Shown piece by piece: positions 11,872 through 22,500 of a stretch of DNA of 64,000 nucleotides. The notes under the pieces are model-generated. The model had not been told where the DNA came from. It saw nothing but the letters and a program-made list of their open reading frames with translations, and did no database searches. The DNA lies in contig BTRK01000003.1 of assembly GCA_036245805.1 (NCBI GenBank), forward strand, positions 29,405,215-29,469,214. Reading direction: 5' to 3'. This DNA comes from Pristionchus mayeri (lineage: Eukaryota; Nematoda; Chromadorea; Rhabditida; Neodiplogasteridae). The translations under genes and the position numbers were made by a program. Position 1 is the first letter of the stretch, and each line of letters begins with the position of its first letter.

Positions 11872-13780
11872 AGTTATGCATCACCATCTCAGGAGCTCCA
11901 GAGGATTTGATCGTATTTTGTGTACCCTTCCCGGAAAAACTCGATAATGATGGAGTGTATTCAGAGCAGCAAACAATCTCCGGTTTCCCATGGTTCATTT
12001 TTAATGATTTTTTGATAATATATTAATATAATATATATTTCCTGAACTAGTCTTGAGAGAAGAGCCCAAATTTTTCATGTTGACAGATCAATTTATATTT
12101 TTTATAAGATAAGAGCCAATTATTTCCGTATTTGAGATGGGAACCTATGTCAGGAGAGCCAATGTGTCCAAGGAGGAGGATGAAGATGGTATCGAGTATC
12201 TTGGACTGTTTCTTCACTGTGAGATGAATAAACACAGCAGCGTGTGGTTTTGCGATGTCTCTTATGAGATGACTCTGGTAAATCAACGAGATGCCCTTCT
12301 TTCCGAGACTATCAAGGTGAAACATTTATGAAAGAGCATTATTTTAAATACTTTGCGCCAAATTATTGGCGGGATTGCTTGATTTTAAATTTTACTGCCG
12401 CTAAGTGATTTTTTTGATCTCTGATTTTTTTGTAAACCCCTAAAATGGTCGATGCTCTCGCGATTCCTCTCATATATGGAAAGCCTGGCTGTACTGTACA
12501 TACAATTCGACGATGAATAAATTGTTCATTTTGGCAAACACATCGATTCGACTACTCGGAGGGTCGCCTAGGCATCGGTGCCGCTGAATTTATCACAATG
12601 GAAAAGCTTCTTAATCCAAATGAGGTTGCCATTTTAACAGGGAATTGCGAATAGAGAATTTCCTCTTTTCAGGGATTCATCAAGGACAACATGATTAGAG
12701 TGGAAGTGAAAGTGACTGTCAATAATTCATCTCTAAGCAGAAAGTATGCAGCTCTCATTTTCCTTTCTCATCGCTCCTATTTTATGTTCCGTGGGAAGCC
12801 TCACGTCGATTTGTTCTCTCCCTCCCCACAAGCAGATGCAGTGCTCATTGTTGATTCATTCAAGTTGTACGTCAACAAACAGGTTCGAGTTTGTTTCCCA
12901 CGCAATAACAGTGTCGTGGTGGAGCTGGCCTGTACCGAGGTCACAGTATTTTTGACTATTTCAGCTTCTGGCGATTCAATCTCAATTTTTCGATAGATTG
13001 TTCAACGGGCAGTATAAAGAATCCAAGCAGAAGGAAATACATATCGAAGACGTGGATATTAATGTGAGAATCAATTTCACGGCCGTTCAAATTTCATAAT
13101 TTAAGGATTTCGAGGAGCTGCTAAAAGCGATGTATCCCATAGAGTACGAGTACACAGGTATACCGTAGACGTCTCTCCATGAGTGTCCGCAAAATTTCAG
13201 AGGATAACGTCGAATCTATCCTCGAACTCGCGGACCGCTTCGAAGTAAATGTGAGTCTTGTTGGATCAAGGGGGGGTATCATTTTTCTCTCTTCGTTTTT
13301 GAGCTCAATGATGAATTTGGGAAACTATATTTTTCACCCTCTGTAGATAGTGTTCTACAATGACCGGTTCTAAAATGATATACCCCCCCCCCATCAATTG
13401 AATACAGTTCGTATTGTTACGTAAATTATTTGTATTAGTGTTGAACATTGTTTTCTTCAGAGTGTACTAAACAGCGCGGAGAAGTTCCTGCTCGCAGACA
13501 CTGAAATGAGCCCGAGACGCAAGCTACTCCTCGCCGATAAATACAAACTCACCGTGCTCATTGTATGCGATATTTCTTTCTTGCCATTTGATCGAGGAAA
13601 GCAAACTAAAATCTGAGAAAACATCGAGACATACAGTGTAAAATGCAGGATCAATGTCTCTCCATGCACAAGACGTGTGCCCAGATGAAGGGACTGAAGA
13701 GTACTCCGGAGTATCCCCTTCTATCGGATGCAGTGAAGGGCGCCCTCTTCGATCTCATCACTAATATTTGCAAGTGCTGA
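11872..13780 (+). CDS. MATH-BTB protein, second tandem copy, with altered splicing
   Basis: Paralog of the gene at 8644-10708 with the same exon plan and the same putative role as a CUL-3 adaptor. The first part (SGAPEDLIVF, ISGFPW) is followed by 12137-12316 (EYLGLFLHCEMNKHSSVWF). The BTB half is intact: 12965-13063, 13106-13157, 13201-13250, 13461-13562 and 13649-13780 (QSQFFDRLFNGQYKES, ESILELADRFEV, CLSMHKTCAQMKG, ending CKC). Two changes stand out. The MATH exon at about 12537-12624 has no AG where the first copy has its acceptor. The exon 12673-12882 contains a 43-nt segment (12744-12786) that is an intron in the first copy but stays open here. The 5' end is not resolved. The gene could be functional with an exon skip, or decaying. 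Confidence 0.7.
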
Positions 13781-15053
13781 TCCCTGTCAAACTACTGTCT
13801 TGTTCGTTATGTTTTTACTGGAATGTTGAGAAACGATTATGTACGAAGAGCAATCGATCTGCAGTGAACGAGTCGGTTATACTGTGGTAATTTGTTTGCC
13901 TTTCGCAAGAACGCTCTAATTGTATAAGTCGTGAAATGGGGGGAAAATGGGGGAAATGATGGAGAATGACAGGGGATATGGCCCATATGTATCGTACGAA
14001 CTCCTCGATTATCACTATCTCGCGTTTCCCAAATTGGAGAGAGCTTGAGACTGGAAAAAAATTTTAAGTGATGAAGTTAAGAGAGCTCGCACTTGATTGA
14101 TAAGACAGGTTGTTCAAGTAGATCAGAGAGAGACAAAGAAGAAGAAGAAGAAAAATAAAAAAGCATTAAAAATTGAAGCCAAATGCCTTCGAATCACCAT
14201 ATCCCATACCTTTCCATTCTCGATTATCACGAGAAGCGATTGATTGAACCTTTGAATGCCAAGCTCGGCCAATATCTTGACCCTCCCTTGGAAGCAGCAG
14301 TGCGGGTTGAGAGGAAAACCGGTTGCATGTGACAGCATGGGATAAAACTATGACCCTAAGAAGCACCCACAACCGCGTTCGTGGTGTAATGGTCAGCATG
14401 GATGCCGTCTCGTCTCTCTGCACTCTCTCCCTTTATCGAACTATATCGATCTTCCTCTTCCTTTCTCGCTATCACACTTGACCCGTTTCTGACTCGTATC
14501 CGACGGGTTACCTACCGACCCATATCTGACCCGACGAGCGGGTCAAAGGTCGACCCGTTGATCCGTTTTTAGCACCCTACTCTGCACTATGGATGGCAAC
14601 TCGAAGTTGAATTGCGAATTCCGAGCAGGGGGGAGGCGAATTCGAATTCGCATTCACCTTCGAATTGCCAACCCTAATCTGTACAATCTTTAAAATTCAT
14701 TTAATGAATAAGCACACGATGAAAAGGGCTCTGCAATTGTTTCTTCCTTTTTCGGATTCCAGTTGTCATTCTGTTTTCATTTCTTTGCATCATTTTTGCT
14801 TTGGAAAAGATTGGGTGTTTTTCTCCAACAGGGCCGTCCTGTGACATCCCAGCTTTAATTTCGCCCTGTACATCATTGAAGCATGTCGACGTCATCGTCA
14901 TCTGCAATGGCTGCATTCATCGCTCCTACGATAGAGAAGCGGATTCGATGGATTCAGATGGCATCGTCGAGACTCCTTGTCGAGCTCGAATTCCATCTCA
15001 TCGAAGTAGTGCTTTGAATGTTCAAAAAATACACTCACGAAGGAAAAGGGCAA
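13781..15053. other. Gene-free stretch
   Basis: No coding exon is supported. It contains the truncated tRNA-Gly (listed) and AT-rich sequence. The minus-strand frame running from the copied larp-1 start continues into it down to about 14898. Confidence 0.4.
14375..14406 (+). pseudogene. Truncated tRNA-Gly(UCC), 5' part only
   Basis: Identical to the first 32 nt of the tRNA-Gly genes at 16320 and 18119 (acceptor 5' strand, D arm, start of the anticodon stem, up to GGATGCC), then diverges before the anticodon. It also shares the AACC immediately 5' with the 16320 gene. The anticodon, T arm and 3' acceptor strand are absent, so it cannot make a tRNA. The internal A box is retained and the B box lost. 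Confidence 0.85.
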
Positions 15054-15437
15054 AACGGCCTCTGCGGGCTTCCTTGCCTCTTGCTCTTCGACGGTTTTAC
15101 CCGAGACGATGCTCGCGAAGGAAAGGGGCGCTGGCTTTGCAGCCATATTTATGTATCCCCCCTCACAACGCGATGATATAAACCGCGTTACACCTGCAAA
15201 GATGATCATATGAGACCTGGCACATCGCTCGACCCGATCAATACATAAAATTCACGTAGAAAACAATCGATAATGATAAAAATCACGCAAAAATTAATAC
15301 TAAAGGGGCGGAGCTCCGGTTCAAGACGGACTGTGTAGCGTCCCTCTATGCTTAACCATTGATCGCTCGGTGTAAAGTGGGATTCTACGCAGTCACAAAT
15401 TGAATGTGCGTCAGCGTGTAATACTTTGGCGGCTGCG
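15054..15437 (-). pseudogene. Inverted copy of the larp-1 promoter and start of exon 1
   Basis: The reverse complement aligns with about 34947-35322, the divergent MICU/larp-1 promoter plus the first 32 or so codons of larp-1, at high identity by eye. It keeps the CATCTTTGCAG acceptor upstream of the start, the ATG at about 15146, and [20 protein letters not shown]. After the codons for PAEAV the similarity stops and unrelated sequence follows, with a possible donor (TTC/gtgagt) soon after. Unspliced, the frame from the copied ATG runs about 82 codons to 14898. This is either a dead fragment or the 5' end of a chimeric gene; I found no convincing downstream exon. Confidence 0.85.
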
Positions 15438-16319
15438 CCCATCAGGACATTGTTCATCACACAACAATTGTCTTGCCATCAGATGTACGTATCTGGATTT
15501 CACTTGTTCTGACATTGTTGTGATGATCCTCTCGCATATCGAGATGATTATTCAGAATTTAGGATTTAAACAGTCTCTAAACAGTGAAAGAGTGAGTATC
15601 TAGAACGTTCTCCCAGTCTTGACTCCGCTACTTTGGCGTATCTACATTCCATTCTAATAACTCTCTAAACCTGTCTCCCGCGCTTCTCTCGTTTTCCGTA
15701 ATCTTTATCACACCCTTTGTTGCCCCCGAGCTCACTTCCTTACCTTTGTGACTCCTTACTCTTGTGAGCACACTGTCTACCAAATTCGCTCTTGGACTTC
15801 CAGAATGTGAAAGAAAGAACCACCAGGCAATCCGATCTACGCGTGGGTGTTCTAACAAGCGGGAAAGGAGAAAACTGCTTCTCCCTGCTACTATTGTTGC
15901 ATGGGCTATTGCTCCACTCAATATCGATAAACTTTGCCGACTGAAGGCGGAACTCGTTCATCTTTATCGCAAGACTGTCAATTGTTTGTCCTGTGCTTAT
16001 GGATAATGATTCCTCGGTATAAGACAGAGTGCCCCCACCCTTCACGACTGAACCCGAATTATCATTCCCTCTCCAAATCCTTCCAATTGCGTACTCTCAT
16101 TTCACATTTCGCATGTCGAATCAATTATAGAAATTATCCTATTGTAAATTTACTGGGAACTCGTATACTTATCTTATAGCTAAATCTTGCAAGAAAAGCA
16201 TGAAGAAAACTCTATAATTACACTCGGTATTCTCTTGGCTCTTCCTTGCAATCAAGGGCAGAACCTGTTTCCTGAGGCTATGCCGAGTATGGTCGACGCT
16301 AAATGGCCCCGCCTCAACC
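15438..16319. other. Gene-free stretch before tRNA-Gly
   Basis: Open frames here overlap on both strands without domain features or splice consistency. No gene is supported. Confidence 0.4.
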
Positions 16320-16391
16320 GCGTTCGTGGTGTAATGGTCAGCATGGATGCCTTCCAAGCATTCGACGGGGGTTCGATTCCCCCCGAACGCA
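16320..16391 (+). tRNA. tRNA-Gly (anticodon UCC), copy 1
   Basis: 72 nt. The acceptor stem pairs GCGTTCG with CGAACGC, followed by discriminator A. The anticodon loop CTTCCAA gives UCC at 16373-16375 on a GATGC/GCATT stem. The T arm is GGGGGTTCGATTCCCCC. There is no intron. A TTTT-type Pol III terminator follows (ATAATGTTTTGTTTTT). It decodes GGA/GGG glycine codons. Confidence 0.95.
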
Positions 16392-16559
16392 TAATGTTTT
16401 GTTTTTCTTCAATTGTACACGTTGCGATCAATTATCACAATAATTTATTTCAAAATTTGATTACAGGTGCTTAAATAATGATAATATAATATTTTTGCAG
16501 AGCAAAATGCAAAAATATGCCGCGTGAGCAATCGGTTCTGTGATTTCTTGCTTCTTCAT

Positions 16560-17551
16560 CTAACGTCTTCCTCTAATCTGGGGCTGATTCAGACGGTTCA
16601 TTCGATTTGCATGCTGCATCTTCTTCTGGCTCTTGTATTGCCTCTTCTGGTAGTGGGGTCTGTAGTAGTATCGAGTGTAAGATGTCTGGATGAATTCTTC
16701 CGACAGACCCTCTACCACTGAGACCTTCCGGCAGAATGGACAGCCGATCTTCATGAGGTCCTTTCGAATCTCATCGCAACAGGCGTCTAGGCACAGATCA
16801 TCGACCTCCAGGAAGGGAACCATCTGGAAAGAGCAAGGTCATGCAATAATATTCATAATAATAATAATAATCTATCGTGTGACAGTATTATAGAGTAGAG
16901 TGGTACAGGGAAGTAAGAAAATACGATGTCATAACTTCATGACAAAGGGAAGTGCAACGTCAAGCGATTTTACGTTTCTCTATTAGACGACCCGTTTAGA
17001 AGTCACAGACAGCTAGGACTACTTATGATCGTCAAATTACATCTAGGTAACGTTACCTGCACATAGCACGATCGACAGAGAACATGGCCGCATTCAGTAA
17101 AGAAGGCTCTTCGATAGGGCGACTCGTTCATACAGATCTGGCACTCCCTTCCCTCTCCCTCGAATAGGCGAACGAAAGAAGTGGGAATCATACAGAGAGG
17201 ACACTCATCCGTGAAACGCGCGCATTTGGCACAGACAATGTGTCCGCAAGCGGACGAGGCGGATCGCTCGCGCGGATCCTGATCACCGCACGCGCCACAT
17301 GCGCGCGGACAGTGGTCGCGACGATCGGCGCTGAGAAAATTAGAAATTTAAGATTTCACTCATTTCACTATAATTTAGAGTTCTTAAGCTACCAGTTCTA
17401 AAATGATAAGCCCCTGAAAGATCTAAATAAACCCTAACCTCTTTCTGTCCAATTTCGCCAGCGTCCTCACTTCCTCTTCTACTTCTTTCTCATTTCTCCA
17501 CACGCATTTATCGTATTTAGTCCAGGGAAGTCGGCCAGACTTGAATTCCAT
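16560..17551 (-). CDS. Tandem RING-finger protein, probable E3 ubiquitin ligase
   Basis: Three exons (17551-17439, 17330-17057, 16823-16560) join in phase to 216 aa. RING domains bind two zinc ions and recruit E2 enzymes. A first cysteine-rich module runs at about residues 45-85: CPRACGACGD, then CGHIVCAKC and CPLC. A second follows immediately: CQICMNESPYRRAF, CGHVLCRSCY, and after a spacer CPFCRK at about 160. The C-terminus is basic with Tyr/Gln-rich sequence (YYYRPHYQKRQYKSQKKMQ), ending RGRR. There are no membrane segments. RBR ligases also have consecutive zinc modules, but no IBR consensus is evident, so plain tandem RING is preferred. I do not recognise a specific ortholog. It lies between two tRNA genes. 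Confidence 0.85.
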
Positions 17552-18036
17552 TGTGAGGTTGAAGTATGTCCGTAATTTTAGCTAATGATCAATGGAAAAT
17601 ATATCATCAACATGGAAATTAGAGATGGTCTTTAGAAAGGCACACGAGAGGCTTGAGTGCCAGGACTTGCTGAATGAACTGAGTTAGGCAATTCTAGAGA
17701 AGGCTTCCGACTTCCCTCCCTATCCTACTTCGATGGAACCCTCTGGCTGTAAAACATCAATCTCCCACCAGGCAATCAAAGAAGGAACAGTGTTTACAAT
17801 TCGGTGGAGGTCTGCCACTGGGTAGGTTAGTTGAATTCTAATTCTAAAGATGAGGATTATCTAAAGATAGAATACAGAATGGCTGGTTTATCTTTTCAAA
17901 CAGTCTCGTTCATGTTCGAAATGAATTCTACTCTCCAATTTCCTTATGATTTTACACTTGTAGTGCACTAGTTGAATTTGTTGCAAGCGTTTTAAAAAAA
18001 CCGGTATTACCGTAAAACCGTAAAAACCGGTAAGAT
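17552..18036. other. Upstream region of the RING gene
   Basis: No gene seen. It probably holds the promoter of the minus-strand RING gene. The right end contains repeated CCGGTATTACCG/ACCGTAAAAACCGG sequence next to the hairpin. Confidence 0.35.
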
Positions 18037-18107
18037 CAGCTTTGTGCGCGATTAAATCCCACGATGCCTACGGCAGGCATCGTGGGATTTAATCGCGCAC
18101 AAAGCTG
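18037..18107. repeat. Perfect 33-bp hairpin with 5-nt loop
   Basis: Left arm 18037-18069 and right arm 18075-18107 are perfect reverse complements (starting CAGCTTTGTGCGCGATTAAA), separated by the loop ACGGC. It ends 11 bp before a tRNA-Gly gene. It could be a very short MITE or a hairpin RNA source. No target duplication is visible. Confidence 0.9.
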
Positions 18108-18118
18108 TTTCTCCCACC

Positions 18119-18190
18119 GCGTTCGTGGTGTAATGGTCAGCATGGATGCCTTCCAAGCATTTGACGGGGGTTCGATTCCCCCCGAACGCA
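18119..18190 (+). tRNA. tRNA-Gly (anticodon UCC), copy 2
   Basis: Same 72-nt cloverleaf as copy 1, differing by one base (TTTGACG for TTCGACG in the anticodon 3' strand/variable region). The acceptor stem GCGTTCG/CGAACGC, anticodon UCC and T arm are intact. T-runs downstream serve as terminator. Confidence 0.95.
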
Positions 18191-18485
18191 TTGACGTTTT
18201 GCTGTTTTCAATTCAATTCATTTTCACCTAATCATCTTGGACTATAAAATCAATGAGGGAAATGTTTACTTTTATTTAGGAAATAACATTAATAATATCT
18301 CAATAGAACAATAGTTAGTCGTTAAGTAACTTTCAGAATGCATCGATAAAAGGTAATTTCATTCATCACTCTGCATATTTCGTTCTGCACGTTGACCCGC
18401 ATCAATGGCCATTGTCCCCTCCTCCTCCCTTCATTCGTTGCTCCTCCACTCGTTCTGCTCGGTTGCCTCCTCCTCCTCCTCTCCG

Positions 18486-18990
18486 ATGCTCCTCCAGATA
18501 GGCATCTGGTTAAGGTACCGTATCCTACCGTAGTCGCCAGTTCTCAATCAACACCGATTACAGTACGCTCGCGCTCATCGCCGCTACCGTAGTCCTCGTC
18601 GGCTGCAGCAAGCAGGAGAAGGTATACTGTAGTATTATTGGATTGATCTTTGATTTCTTTGCAGTCACAAGCCTCCCAAAAACGGGGTGCGTTGAGCGCC
18701 GGCGCCTCTGACTTGGACGAGGTCCAGCCCGTCAAGCGCGAGGTTTCCCGTGCTCAGGAGGTTTGCAGTTTGATCTTTGATCTTTGTACATTGTAATTCG
18801 TTTCTTGATCTATCCGTTTTGCAGATCAAGAACGGCGCCCGGGGGAAAAAGAACGAGTACAAGACGCTGGCGTAAGTGACCATCTGAGGCCAGAGATCAA
18901 AGATCAATCTTCAGGCAGATGCAATCTTCGGACTTCGACAAGTCGATGCACGTGACGTCCGAACCGCCGACTGCACCGAAGAAGCCCTAG
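18486..18990 (+). CDS. Small single-pass membrane protein (about 101 aa), unrecognised
   Basis: Five exons join in phase: 18486-18514, 18564-18621, 18665-18760, 18825-18871, 18915-18990; 306 nt. The start at 18486 gives MLLQIGIWLSTLALIAATVV, a signal-anchor-like hydrophobic helix, then a Cys and a hydrophilic, Lys/Ser-rich tail ending EPPTAPKKP. An in-frame ATG at 18405 would add 27 residues rich in Ser. The short N-terminus and basic residues after the helix suggest a type II/III membrane protein or lipid-anchored tail. I do not recognise a family. Introns carry repeated GATCTTTGAT motifs. Confidence rests on the clean phase and hydrophobic segment. Confidence 0.65.
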
Positions 18991-19560
18991 GCTCCGCCCC
19001 TCGTCACGCCAAATCGGCCGTGCTGCACAATCCGAGTGATGTGCAGCAAGTGCCATCCCCCCCATTAACCACTGCTATTACCACACTCATCAAAGTTTCG
19101 AAATAGCCTAGAGATATTCGCCCGAGAATGCACTTTTCGATAAAGTCGATTATTCTCGAGATGACGACTTTGGTACAAGTTCACCTTTGCAATGGATCAT
19201 ACCGATGTCTTCCACCTTTAATAGATTACTTCTTCTCTTAGTTCCGCAAAATGAGCCTTGTTCTCAACACTGCTACATCTGCTGCAGGGTTGCATCTTCG
19301 ATTTATGTGATCTTTTCACTTTAAGCGTGTTATTGAGCCATTGTACTTCATTAACGCTATTATTAGTCAATTACGTTAAACACAAATAGCAATTAAAATT
19401 TTTAAACAAAATTTTTAATCAAATCAGAAGTTGATAGATCGCGGTGTGTACTGTAGTCAGTGCCTGAAACTTAAAACCTTCGGCTCCAATTTGTAAATTA
19501 TTTTCTTCAGATTTCTCTTGCTCATTCGATAATTATTGGTTGTTAATACAGTGCTGTGAG
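18991..19560. other. 3' UTR / spacer
   Basis: No coding exon seen. AT-rich sequence between two plus-strand genes. An acceptor-like sequence precedes the next start codon at 19561. Confidence 0.4.
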
Positions 19561-22500
19561 ATGGCGAGCGATTCTCTGCTGGTCTGGATGAGCTCCCGAG
19601 ACAGCTACGTCGAGTCCCAGGTCAGATACCACTCTTTCTTCCAATCTTTCACTTGTTTTTTTCGCTATTTTTATTCGTAATTTTCATATTCTCCCGTTCA
19701 GGGCACGACCACTCTGCGCATCAAGCATGCGAGCAAACTCGGCAGAAACATCATGGGTAATAATCTCTTACAAATCTTGTTTACAACCCAAACTTTTACC
19801 TTTTTGACCAGAAGTTTCCTCTTTCACTACGATTAGCGGTGTTTCTTGAGCCAAAACGTATATAGTACATGTGATAGGGTCATTTCGTGGTCATTTCAGC
19901 TGTGTTTTCCTGTTTTGGAGCTGCTTCCATTGCAGATTTCCGGGATACTGCGGGCCAACTGGTCACTCTTGACCTACAGAGGCTCAAGCAGCTGAAGCCC
20001 GTCGTCGTCGAGATCATCGGATCGAGGAATCCACTCGAGGATCTGCTCAAGAAGCTGGATTCGATCAGTGATCAGGAGGTGCGTATTTCGAGTTATGATG
20101 AAATGCCACTTCTGTGGGGCACTTGAACGGATGAGAACCAAAAAAGTGCCATTCTCCAGTGTTCTCGCATAATAATTTTTGTCAATGTGCGAGTATATTC
20201 TGAAACTCCTGTAGAGGGATGCTATTTTGGTTCTCATGCGACGTAGTGTCTTCTGTGGGAGCCCAGATTGGGCTAATCTGTGCGTCTCACACAAGGAAAC
20301 AATGATACCAGGGCTCTGTTTTGAAGTATAGTATAAAAGAAACCGATTGGATCTCATTTACGATAAAAAAATATAAAATTACTGTTTGAATACTGTTCAG
20401 GTCTCTTCAATCTTCGAATCCGTCCGATCGGTCGTTGTGCACGAGGCTGTCTGTTCGGCGAAGACCGTCTGCGACTTCCTCCGGCGACTCACGGTACGAT
20501 CTTCTGGAAGTTCTTCTGGAATTCTCTGAAAGTAGATGAGTCTTAAGAACCAAATTTAGATTCTCTCCTCCTTCTCCGTCTCCGGTGTCGACTACACTCC
20601 ATCCGAATGGGGTGAAATCGCCCGCGCGCTCCAGAAGTTGAATGTGAGGAGGGAACGATAGCTAGATGTTCACGCAAATGGAGGGCTGAAAATTATAAGG
20701 GTGTACTGTGAGAACAGAACTCGTAGTCCATTGTGTCATGCTGCGTGTGCCCTAAAATACGGCCCTGTGCGATTTTGGACAAAACAAATGGAACGATTTA
20801 TTCAGGCTGTAGTTTGTAGTTTTCGCGTTTGTTTTCACTCCATTTTCGCTCTTTTATTTATGTTTATTTTTTTCCGCTTTTACTTCATTTCGAGTTACTT
20901 CCAGCTATCACCTAGCCGTGTTATCCACACCACCAGTGATGAACTGTCACAATTGGGCTTTAACACGGCTAGGTAATAGCTGGAAGTAACTCGAAATGAA
21001 GCAAAAGCGGGAAAAATATATAAAAATAAAAGAGCGAAAACTACAAACTACAACCTGAATATATCGTTCCACTCTAGAGTTCTGAAATGATACACCCCGA
21101 AAATTATATGCCAAAACTAGTGATTGTAGGGGGCACCACGTGAAATTTTGATTCCATCGAAATAATTCTTTTCTCTTGTCTGTGGGGTAGTCGAGGATGC
21201 GGAATTCCGGAAATACACTCAGATTTCTCTAAAAATTCAAATTCGCAGCGTATGATGCACCCTTGCTGAGCTCTTCTTTCGTGGTGTAGTTGCTGCCGCA
21301 CGCCTGAATTTCACGCGTGCGGTCAAGTTCGCTGAGTCACATCAGTTCAGCGAGTCATTCGTTTAAAATTTAGACATGAACAGACATAAATTTTTTTACC
21401 TTCGAGGTAGAGCAACTCATAAAATAAAGTAATTGATAAATTCCGATTGATTTTTTTTCTGCTAAAATATACAGGAGAGTTTATTTGATTTGGGTATACT
21501 GTAGTTCAACAGACAAGTGATATTTTTAATGAATATCTAAGTTTGCTTACTATTTTCATACTATTTTCGCCTCCTGGAAGTGATTAAAGTGCACGAAATA
21601 AATTATGATATGGAACTTAATTTAATCGTCCAGAAACCCAACCATACTTTTAAAAAATGAATGCAACGACCCGACTCTGTGAAATTTTCTCCTTTTTTTG
21701 TGAATCGACGTAAAATGATCAACCTGAAAATATAATGGTTAAAATAACTTGGCACATTTCCTCTATGAATGTCATATTGGATAAATTAACGATGGCATGA
21801 ATTTGCAAGCTTTCATGTGTGTTTCCGACTCTGTCAATATTTTTCGTTCTTTTTTAGTGAACGAGGTATATCTTCAACTGTCATATTCTAGAAAATTGGC
21901 AAGGCACATGTCGAATTAACTGCGAAATCGAGCAATAACTAAATCGTAACGCACATTTAAAATCCCGCAAAGGTGACGTTTGCCACCAAAAATATGTCCT
22001 TTCGCCGGTTTTCATTTTTGATTTTCCGGTTCGGTGGTCCCTATAGTGATTGATTAAATCTCCAAGTGCACTCTATTGTTTATCTTCTCTTCTAGCTTAT
22101 ATTTTTTATCCGATTGGGAGGAACTTGGGAGGTAAAAAAATCTATTCTTGAGACCGTAGTAGAGATCAAAGATATAATCCATCTGCAGGTTCGTTGTCTC
22201 TCTGCTGGCTGCGGGCCCGTCTGCTCTCTGGCTCGTTCCCTCAACGTTGAGATGCTGCATCTATATGGACAGCCGGGCGTGGGACTGGCGGAACTCACCG
22301 TGAGATATTAGGCACTTCTTCACTTCGCTGGACCATTCCACACAGCGTGTCAGAGACATCGAGTTCCTTTGTTCGTCGCGGCGCTCGAGCAATCTCATTT
22401 CTGTCCACTTGTTAGAGTGGAGTGTTGAGACTATGAAAAAGATGTTTTATAATATAGGTGAAACACATGACATAACATTGTAGAAAGTATCAAATATGTA

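Noticed and set aside
20701..20976. 91-aa hydrophobic frame
   Set aside because: Falls within the left arm of a foldback repeat in an intron.
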